Positions 7,510 through 12,012 of a stretch of 12,135 nt of DNA are shown in pieces. The translations under genes were made by a program, and so were the position numbers. Below the pieces are notes generated by a model that saw nothing but the letters and a program-made list of their open reading frames with translations, made no database searches and was not told the origin of the DNA. This stretch comes from a bacterium. GTDB lineage: Bacteria; Ratteibacteria; UBA8468. Numbering within the stretch: position 1 is the first letter of the stretch; each line of letters begins with the position of its first letter. Location of the stretch: assembly GCA_030672255.1 (NCBI GenBank), contig DAOVGU010000243.1:1-12135 (forward strand), read 5' to 3'.

Positions 7510-7572
7510 AGAACTCCACAAGTCACCCCACAAGTCGAATTACGGGGATTGAGTGATGTAGAAAAGTTATGA
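7474..7572 (+). pseudogene. Relic of a repeat-containing C-terminal tail (VGD and TPQV repeats)
   Basis: Read in one frame the sequence gives VGD-stop-VGD-stop-VGDYR and then TPQVTPQVELRGLSDVEKL before a TGA at 7570-7572. TPQV is encoded by a second 12-bp tandem pair (ACTCCACAAGTC at 7513-7524, ACCCCACAAGTC at 7525-7536). Runs of VGDxVGDx and TPQVTPQV are, from recollection, common near the C-terminus of Fic and AlbA-type ATP-binding regulators. Two in-frame TAG codons show that it is not translated as such. It probably is the leftover end of a second Fic-like or related gene, merged with the downstream side of fic. Confidence 0.45.
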
Positions 7573-7579
7573 TTCGGCT

Positions 7580-7614
7580 AAAAAAAGAAAGAGGGAACTG
7601 CCGTAGCAGTTCCC
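7580..7614 (-). terminator. Rho-independent terminator (minus strand)
   Basis: A perfect 9-bp stem GGGAACTGC/GCAGTTCCC with a 4-base loop (7593-7614) is followed on the minus strand by TCTTTCTTTTTTT. This is the best intrinsic terminator in the window. On the + strand the same hairpins lie 120 bases after fic, with only TTT behind the second one, so termination of fic here is less certain. Confidence 0.75.
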
Positions 7615-7647
7615 ATTCGCCCTCATCAGAGGGCTTTAGTCATTTCG
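7580..7647 (-). ncRNA. Predicted orphan small RNA with two hairpins
   Basis: On the minus strand a strong promoter (7654-7682) would start transcription near 7647. The RNA of roughly 68 bases would fold into GCCCTC-TGAT-GAGGGC (7619-7634) and then GGGAACTGC-TACG-GCAGTTCCC (7593-7614), and end in a T-rich tail (7580-7592). It contains a five-codon frame, MTKAL (7626-7643), whose stop lies in the first loop, so an attenuated leader is an alternative; however, no minus-strand gene follows. Start and end are predicted, not measured. No known RNA family is recognised. Confidence 0.5.
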
Positions 7648-7653
7648 TTACTT

Positions 7654-7682
7654 ACTATAATATAAAATATAAACTTTGTCAA
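7654..7682 (-). promoter_or_regulatory. Consensus sigma70-type promoter, minus strand
   Basis: On the minus strand TTGACA (7677-7682) and TATAGT (7654-7659) are separated by exactly 17 bases of A/T-rich DNA. The -35 is perfect and the -10 has five of six consensus bases. The transcript would run leftward through the two hairpins. Confidence 0.7.
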
Positions 7683-7713
7683 GTATTTGTATTGTATCTA
7701 AAATTTCGACATA

Positions 7714-7832
7714 TTGGGTCTCGCCGTATTTAGCCCAGTCACCCTTTTTTAAGGATTCAACGCCAGCCTAGTAGTAGTTTAGAGCCTGACCAAGAATTAT
7801 CCGCTTGATATTATAGGAAGTTCCCCCTGCTC
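7714..7832 (-). pseudogene. Fragment of UPF0182 gene 3' region (second copy) with internal deletion
   Basis: On the + strand, TTGGGTCTCGCCGTATTTAG and the following bases match the UPF0182 remnant near 10228-10311 with scattered substitutions. The match then jumps at CCTGACCAA to the stretch that corresponds to 10485 onward, ending near CCCTGCTC. The part between the two CCTGACCAA copies of the larger remnant (182 bases apart) is missing. It encodes no usable protein. It shows that this gene was present at least twice in this neighbourhood or was partly duplicated. Confidence 0.8.
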
Positions 7833-7908
7833 TGCTCTCAGGTGAGAGAGGCGTATGAGAAGAGAATTTAAGGAGAAGTGGTAATTTGAGTAGATTAAAG
7901 TGGCGAAC

Positions 7909-7937
7909 TTGACAGATAATTCTGTTGTTTATATAAT
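7909..7937 (+). promoter_or_regulatory. Consensus sigma70 promoter of the HEPN/MNT operon
   Basis: TTGACA (7909-7914) and TATAAT (7932-7937) are separated by 17 bases. Both hexamers are perfect and the spacing is optimal. Transcription would start near 7944, about 40 bases before the first ATG. The first operator-like repeat (7928-7944) covers the -10 box. Confidence 0.85.
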
Positions 7938-7988
7938 ATGAACAATAAATTTATGAAACGTGAACATATAATTTATAAGATATGAACA
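7928..7988 (+). promoter_or_regulatory. Three operator-like repeats with exact 22-bp period
   Basis: TTTATATAATATGAACA (7928-7944), TTTATGAAACGTGAACA (7950-7966) and TTTATAAGATATGAACA (7972-7988) share TTTAT at the left and TGAACA at the right. They repeat every 22 bp, two helical turns, so all three present the same face of the DNA. With its flanking G the first is also a dyad, GTTTATA-TAA-TATGAAC. The first covers the -10 box, the second the transcript leader, and the third the start codon of the HTH-MNT gene. This layout fits repression by that gene's own DNA-binding domain. Confidence 0.7.
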
Positions 7989-8521
7989 TGACAAATCTAT
8001 TTTCAACAAGACAAAGAGTAAAAATCTTAGAGAAGGTTATTTATCAAACTGGCCATTTGAGTGTGAGTGTTTTGGCCAGGGAGCTCAACATAAGTAAGGG
8101 TCTGGTCTCCAAATATTTCTCAATATTGGTTAAGGAGGGCATACTCAAAGAACGCAAAAACAAGCCCTTTATCTCTGATAATTACAAAGTTAAAGCAATA
8201 AGGCTTCTTTTTAACCTTAGTAGATTCCAGCCTAACATATTTAATAGATTCAAATTCATTAAGGCTGCAGGCTTATACGGGAGTTACGTAAAAGGGGAGA
8301 ATACAGAAGAGTCAGATATAGATTTATGGATAAAGATTGAGGTAGCAAAAGAGGAAGAGCTGGCCAAGCTCTCTCGCCAATTAAATACCAAATTCAGGGA
8401 CTTGAGGGTCCTTTTTCTAACCGATGAGAAAATTGAAAAAATAAAGGAAGCCGACCCTCCTTTTTATCATTCTCTGAGTTTTGGATCAATTATAATATAT
8501 GGAGAAGAAAATGCGCTTTGA
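7982..8521 (+). CDS. Winged-helix/MNT nucleotidyltransferase, putative antitoxin of HEPN/MNT system
   Basis: A 179-residue protein with two parts. Residues about 11-62 form a winged helix (LSVSVLARELNISKGLVSKYFSILVKEGILKERK). Residues about 93-179 form a minimal nucleotidyltransferase of the MNT/DNA-polymerase-beta type with the G100-S101 loop and D112-x-D114 in GSYVKGENTEESDIDLWIK; D140 in RDLRVLFL may be the third acidic residue. In type VII toxin-antitoxin pairs the MNT protein adds AMP to the HEPN toxin and silences it. The added HTH is likely to regulate the operon through the 22-bp repeats at its 5' end; this is inference. A second ATG at 7988 is possible; neither has a clear ribosome site. 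The 3' end overlaps the HEPN gene by 11 bases from the preferred start. Confidence 0.87.
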   Translation: MNMTNLFSTRQRVKILEKVIYQTGHLSVSVLARELNISKGLVSKYFSILVKEGILKERKNKPFISDNYKVKAIRLLFNLSRFQPNIFNRFKFIKAAGLYGSYVKGENTEESDIDLWIKIEVAKEEELAKLSRQLNTKFRDLRVLFLTDEKIEKIKEADPPFYHSLSFGSIIIYGEENAL

Positions 8522-8939
8522 TTACAATGAATGTATTAAGAAGGGGCTCTTGAGAAAGACCCCGTCATCTAAGGATAAAGCGGAAAGGTCTATTGAGAGA
8601 GCTAAGAGATGGCTTCAGGAGTCAGAAAAGAATATAGGAGCCGGAGCACATAATTCTGCTGTTTTGTCTTCATATCTGGCGATGTTTCATTCAGCAAGGG
8701 CGATTCTATTTAAGGATGGCTATCGAGAGAAATCTCATGCCTGTGTTGCTCGATATTTAGAAGAGCTGTATGTTAAGAAGAAATTATTGGACGAAAAATG
8801 GGTTGAGTTGCTCGATCATTATCGGGAAATAAGACATAGCGACCAATATAATTTAAGTTTCTTTACTACAGAAGAAGAGGCAAAGAAGGCGTTAGAATCT
8901 GCTAAGGAATTTATTGAAATAATGAAGCATTTAATATAA
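8511..8939 (+). CDS. HEPN-domain protein, putative toxin of HEPN/MNT system
   Basis: A 142-residue all-helical HEPN protein resembling COG1895/COG2250: SSYLAMFHSARAILFKDGYREKSHACV (53-79) is the typical second-third helix, followed by HYREIRHSDQYN (103-114) and a last helix EEEAKKALESAKEFIEIM. HEPN toxins are usually ribonucleases with an R-x4-6-H motif, often R-x4-HxY. Here R105-EI-R108-H109 with Y113 departs from that spacing, closer to the R..DY form of COG1895 proteins, so nuclease activity is uncertain. An in-frame ATG at 8499 would add four residues, but GGAGA at 8501-8505 stands six bases before the ATG at 8511, so the latter is preferred. It overlaps the HTH-MNT gene, which implies coupled translation and paired function. 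Confidence 0.85.
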   Translation: MRFDYNECIKKGLLRKTPSSKDKAERSIERAKRWLQESEKNIGAGAHNSAVLSSYLAMFHSARAILFKDGYREKSHACVARYLEELYVKKKLLDEKWVELLDHYREIRHSDQYNLSFFTTEEEAKKALESAKEFIEIMKHLI

Positions 8940-8949
8940 GGTGGAAGCT

Positions 8950-9101
8950 ATGAAACCAAAACAAAAAGACAAAGAAGCCTTGAGGCGGTATATTGAAGAG
9001 CAGGAGTGGAAGAGAATTTTTAGATATGGGAGGCTGAAAGCTAAAATCTCGGAATTACTAAAGACCAGGTAGAGGATATTGTTGATGCCTACCGGCAGTA
9101 G
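8950..9101 (+). pseudogene. VapB-like antitoxin, frameshifted
   Basis: ATG at 8950 with AAGGTGG eight bases before it, 10 bases after the HEPN gene. The first frame reads MKPKQKDKEALRRYIEEQEW and on to RLKAK near 9045, then ends at the TAG at 9070-9072 (40 residues). The family-like ending GITKDQVEDIVDAYRQ continues in another frame from 9051 to the TAG at 9099-9101. The ending matches the helix that antitoxins paired with COG1569-type PIN toxins usually carry just before their stop. One frameshift around 9046-9051 explains the break. Its end overlaps the start of the PIN remnant by 17 bases, the usual coupled layout. Confidence 0.7.
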
Positions 9102-9237
9102 AAGAGTTAAAGCTGTCTTAGATACCAATATCCTCATCTCTGGGGATACAAAACATTTACAGCCTCTCAAAGAATTATAGGGCATTCCCATCCTCTCCCC
9201 CGCACAATTTTTGGCTACTATGTCGAGAGAAGGGTAA
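9085..9237 (+). pseudogene. PIN-domain toxin with core deleted and a premature stop
   Basis: ATG at 9085 begins MPTGSRRVKAVLDTNILIS, the correct PIN N-terminus with the first catalytic aspartate. It then runs directly into GDTKHLQPLKEL, a TAG at 9178-9180, and GIPILSPAQFLATMSREG ending at the TAA at 9235-9237. About 100 residues between VLDTNILIS and SGDTKHL are missing, including the other acidic residues. In intact PIN genes of this type both edges encode (L/I)IS, so the deletion probably joined two short identical sequences (TCATCTCTG). The product cannot be active. Confidence 0.88.
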
Positions 9238-9254
9238 AGGAGGAGACATCCTAT
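9134..9254 (+). repeat. 121-bp direct repeat, copy B (PIN toxin 3' end)
   Basis: This is the partner of 6261-6381: same length and orientation, with about 13 differences counted by eye. It spans the deletion edge of the second PIN remnant, its stop codon and the AGGAGGAGACATCCTAT that follows. Confidence 0.9.
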
Positions 9255-9455
9255 AACTCATTGCCCCATAAATAAACTCATCATAATACTGGCTTGACAG
9301 CAAAGCCGTCGCCGGCAGAGGACCCTATCTATCGAAATACTTTATATAAAAAGGCCCGATTTGAATAGTTCAGTTATGAACAGTTAGGCAAGATCGTATG
9401 ATAGTAAAAAATTCAACGTTATTTTCTCAAACAATCTAATGCAAGTTTGGAGCCA

Positions 9456-10007
9456 ATGTTTGTAAAAGTTTTTTGGCTGTGTGAATCAGTTTCAGTTGAG
9501 ATTTATGCTATCAGGAAGAAGCGAGACATGATCGTCGGCTTTCCTCATCCCATAAGAGTTAAAGGACATGATTTTACGCCCCATTGGACATATCATGCAG
9601 GAAAGAGAAAAAAGCCCCAGATTCATCACATCTCTCGATCGGGCAAAACTCTCAAATTTATGACGTTAGAAGAATCTTATTTTAAGTCGTTTGAGTCATT
9701 CTCAGGAGTATTTTGGACAGCTCCTAGTTTTGGAGCCTCTTTCGATCTTATATCTTCTGCCACTGATGTTTCAGGTCATTCAGATAAAGAAGATAAAAAA
9801 GTAACCTTTTCAATTTCAAAAGAGCATTCATCTTGGACGCATTATCTTCATATTCTACTTTTGGAAAGAAATAAGCCACCTTTACTGAATGATTGCCTTA
9901 CTGAATTATCGCAGGGATATTTTGTCATTTCTCATAAGCTAATTGATGATGGCTATCAACCAAATATTCTCTTGGTATTCTCAAGAAACAGAGATAATCT
10001 GAAATAA
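9456..10007 (+). CDS. Unrecognised protein of 183 residues
   Basis: I do not recognise a family. The open frame from the ATG at 9456 to the TAA at 10005-10007 encodes a soluble, basic, aromatic-rich protein. It has no signal peptide or clear membrane segment. The N-terminal third has PHPIRVKGHDFTPHWTYHAG and then KPQIHHISRSGKTLKF; histidines cluster at HDF..HWTYH..HH. The FTPHWTYHAGK and RSGKTLKF pattern recalls small proteins of unknown function from mobile elements that show 'xxSYHxSGxxH', but the match is loose. A TTG at 9447 in the same frame is an alternative start; GGAG at 9449-9452 is too close to 9456 to be a good ribosome site. The gene lies alone between the PIN remnant and a hairpin at 10033-10061. 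Existence as a real gene is likely from length alone. Confidence 0.6.
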   Translation: MFVKVFWLCESVSVEIYAIRKKRDMIVGFPHPIRVKGHDFTPHWTYHAGKRKKPQIHHISRSGKTLKFMTLEESYFKSFESFSGVFWTAPSFGASFDLISSATDVSGHSDKEDKKVTFSISKEHSSWTHYLHILLLERNKPPLLNDCLTELSQGYFVISHKLIDDGYQPNILLVFSRNRDNLK

Positions 10008-10032
10008 ACACGTATAAAATAATTAAGTAATA

Positions 10033-10061
10033 TTTCATCTAAAACCAGTTGTTAGATGAAA
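10033..10061. other. Ten-base perfect inverted repeat after the 9456-10007 gene
   Basis: TTTCATCTAA (10033-10042) and TTAGATGAAA (10052-10061) are exact reverse complements around a 9-base loop. It starts 25 bases after the stop codon. It has no T-tract on the + strand, so it is at best a weak terminator or an mRNA 3'-end stabiliser. Confidence 0.6.
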
Positions 10062-10075
10062 CGTCAGAGAATCAA

Positions 10076-10108
10076 CTTGCCAATATCGTAGGCCTGCCGG
10101 TAGGCAAG
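10076..10108. repeat. Short palindromic element (CTTGCC...GGCAAG enclosing GCCTGCCGGTAGGC)
   Basis: CTTGCC (10076-10081) pairs with GGCAAG (10103-10108), and the near-palindrome GCCTGCCGGTAGGC lies at 10092-10105. The reverse complement of its core, GCCTACCGGCAG, also occurs at 9087-9098 in the broken antitoxin. I have seen this type of sequence as a scattered repeat in candidate-phylum genomes; that is recollection. Confidence 0.4.
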
Positions 10109-10179
10109 TAGGTAGTAAGTATCAATGTGAATTTTGTGGTAAAAAGTCTCTCCGGGAGAAGATTTATAGCAGAGCAGGA

Positions 10180-10809
10180 TTATTGGGTTCTTTTCTCTAT
10201 TGCTTGGAGGGTTTGTTGGAGGAGTTTTTGGGTCTCACCGTATTTAGCCCAGTCTTGCTTTTTTAAGGATTCCACACCAGCTTGGTAGTAGTTTAGAGCC
10301 TGCCTGACCAATGCGGATACAGATTCTCCCCCCTCCTCAATCCTCCCCCGCAAGTGGGGAGGAGAAGAAACATCCTCAATCTCCCCCCTCGAGGGGGGAG
10401 GTAGGTGGGGGCCTAACTTGAATGTCCCTGTTAGGAGAGAGGATAGGGTAGCATCCAGGCTTTCGCCCATTACAACTCTATTCCCCTGACCAAGGATGAT
10501 ACGCTTGAATTCGGGAAGTTCTCCCTGCTCAGCCTTGAGATAAAGTGGCTCTGCGTAAAGAATCGATTGCTCAATGGGGATGACAAGGAGATTGCCGCGA
10601 ATGACCGAGGAGCCTCTCTGTCCCCAGAGGGTTAACTGTTCGGAGATTGTTGGGTTCTGGTCGACACGAGCCTCAATCTGCATCGGACCATAGACCAGTT
10701 TGTCCTTGGGGAACTTGTAGAGCAAAAGGTTTCCGTAATTTTCTCCGTCACAAGCCGCGGCAAGCCAGGCAATCATATTGTTCTTTCCTGTTGGGGTAAA
10801 GGGCAGGGT
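10180..10809 (-). pseudogene. UPF0182 (COG1615) membrane protein, 3' remnant
   Basis: On the minus strand the frame reads TLPFTPTGKNNMIAWLAAA from about 10809 and on through KDKLVYGPMQIEARVDQNP, ISEQLTLWGQRGSSVIRGNL, VIPIEQSILYAEPLYLKAEQ and LPEFKRIILGQGNRVVMGES, ending at 10180. These are the signature segments of the C-terminal quarter of UPF0182, a membrane protein of roughly 900 residues and unknown function. The ATG at 10776 opens a 198-residue frame, but homology starts upstream of it, so this is a truncated gene. Above 10810 the frame reads non-family sequence and meets a TAA at 10857, which is the stop of the neighbouring nuclease gene. The linker before the last helices carries a GC-rich palindromic insertion in frame. 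A second partial copy is at 7714-7832. Confidence 0.9.
10326..10411. repeat. GC-rich palindromic element inserted in frame in the UPF0182 remnant
   Basis: It contains the perfect 20-base palindrome CTCCCCCCTCGAGGGGGGAG (10381-10400) and a second hairpin CCTCCCC-CGCAAGT-GGGGAGG (10342-10362). On the minus strand it encodes a proline/glycine-rich stretch (HLPPPSRGEIEDVSSPPHLR and on to EEGG) unlike the rest of the protein and placed in a linker. The G+C runs contrast sharply with flanking DNA. Its length (86 bases plus edges) leaves the reading frame open. Confidence 0.8.
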
Positions 10810-10854
10810 CGGGGGGTTATTAGCTACTGCTCGGGCAGGGAATGTGGAATTAAA

Positions 10855-11856
10855 TTAGTACTTTTCTTCTTTAAATTCCAATTTGTTATTTTTTAATCCG
10901 TATTCAATGTACTTCATAGGCAAGCATTTACTGTTTATTCCGTTAAATTTTTTAAAGCTATCGGTAATGTCTTTATAACGAACTTGTTTTTTATCTTCTA
11001 TCTTTTTTGTAATTAAAGCCGGTTGTATGTCGCTAATTCTATTGGGGATATAATATTGCTCAAGCCAATCAATATATCTCTGCAACTGAATAATATTATT
11101 TGGATTTGCCTCAACTGATTTTAATTCGATAGGCATAGCAATTCTTATGTCTTTTTTTATAAGTGGTAACATAATGTCTATTCGCTGCATACCAACTCCA
11201 CAAGATACCTCGTTGCCAATCCATTCTAAATCTACACCCTCAAGCAGACAATTGTCTAAACTTTGATTTGTATTTCTGCCTATATTTTGGATAATATATG
11301 CTTGTAGATGTGTTTCAAATGCTTTCCCTTCGTTAAATTTTCTCGCTAGCCTTGGCAAGATATCAATTGGTTCTTTTCTGCCTGTATATTTATGCGCGGC
11401 CTTATCTAATCTTATTTCTTGTGTGGAAAAATCATAAGTAAAATTTGGTCCATTAAGTATCTGCCTTTTATTTTTATCTCGTAATAATTTAAAGAGCCGT
11501 TCGCTCTCATAAATAGTTATCATCGTGTTGCCTCTATTTCCTTTTAATTTCCTATAGATTAAACTCCAAAGCATTTGATTGGGGGATTGAATATATTTTA
11601 TTTCATCTAACGCTTCCCATTCCGTAACCCCTTTGGCATAAACTTCATAAGGTTCGATGAGTGTCCTAAAAGTTAACGATTTTACCAACTCATTTTTGAG
11701 AAATTGCTTTTCATCATTATTATCTAAAAATGACAGATCTTCTTTTGCCTTAAATATTCCATAAAATTTACCCTCATATATACCTTGTGAAATATTTTGT
11801 TGTAAATAAAAGATAACAAAATCGCTTTTCCTGATTCTTTGAGAGTCGGCAATCAT
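10855..11856 (-). CDS. Putative EVE/PUA-like domain plus PD-(D/E)XK nuclease (DUF91/NucS-like), N-terminus incomplete
   Basis: A 333-residue frame from the ATG at 11856. The first part (ADSQRIRKSDFVIFYLQ, then GKFYGIFKA) resembles an EVE/PUA-like module, a fold that in defence proteins reads modified bases. The C-terminal part has a nuclease pattern: E181 in FETHLQ, R225-I-D227 in MQRIDIML, E244-L-K246 in PIELKS and Q259-R-Y in QLQRYIDW. This order matches PD-(D/E)XK enzymes of the DUF91/NucS type that cut DNA. The same frame stays open for 51 codons above the ATG (to 12009) and reads family-like sequence such as FIVDNTTFKYH and YQFAGTGAKDNY, yet no ATG, GTG or TTG exists there before a TAA at 12010-12012. 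The gene is therefore 5'-frameshifted, truncated, or uses a rare start such as ATT at 11991. The domain calls are by motif only. Confidence 0.7.
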   Translation of the reverse strand: MIADSQRIRKSDFVIFYLQQNISQGIYEGKFYGIFKAKEDLSFLDNNDEKQFLKNELVKSLTFRTLIEPYEVYAKGVTEWEALDEIKYIQSPNQMLWSLIYRKLKGNRGNTMITIYESERLFKLLRDKNKRQILNGPNFTYDFSTQEIRLDKAAHKYTGRKEPIDILPRLARKFNEGKAFETHLQAYIIQNIGRNTNQSLDNCLLEGVDLEWIGNEVSCGVGMQRIDIMLPLIKKDIRIAMPIELKSVEANPNNIIQLQRYIDWLEQYYIPNRISDIQPALITKKIEDKKQVRYKDITDSFKKFNGINSKCLPMKYIEYGLKNNKLEFKEEKY

Positions 11857-12012
11857 ACCAACCAGATTATTCTCTGCACTATGGTATAATTTTGTAGAAG
11901 GTGAACTATTAAAATCAATGTAGTTATCTTTCGCCCCCGTTCCTGCAAACTGATATTCCAGGTGGTATTTAAATGTGGTATTATCGACAATAAATGAGAC
12001 TGTAGCATATTA

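Larger units (their letters stand above)
7473..7981. other. 509-base gene-free stretch: decayed gene pieces, minus-strand RNA unit, promoter/operators
   Basis: There is no intact protein gene. From left to right it holds a 99-bp relic with 12-bp repeats, a minus-strand small-RNA-like unit with its promoter, a 119-bp UPF0182 fragment, a short dyad CTCTCA-GG-TGAGAG (7835-7848), and the + promoter and operators of the HEPN/MNT operon. Bases 7849-7908 contain a weak AAGGAG but no usable frame. Each part is described separately. Confidence 0.8.

Noticed and set aside
7615..7640. Hammerhead-like core (CTGATGAG followed by CGAA) on the minus strand
   Set aside because: There is no stem II between the two parts, no GAAA with a following pairing, and no cleavage site; the letters come from a simple hairpin loop.
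8931..9191. 86-codon minus-strand frame opposite the broken antitoxin/PIN pair
   Set aside because: The + strand carries clear antitoxin and PIN homology; the minus frame has no recognisable features.
9294..9331. Promoter TTGACA ... TATCTA before the 9456 gene
   Set aside because: The spacing is 26 bases, too long for a sigma70 promoter, and no better -10 is correctly spaced.
10110..10179. Zinc-finger-like CEFCGKK translation on the + strand and a weak hairpin (TCTCC/GGAGA) before TTTTT on the minus strand
   Set aside because: The CxxC stretch is too short and has no start or partner cysteines; the hairpin stem is only 4-5 bp with almost no loop, so a terminator for the UPF0182 remnant is not supported.
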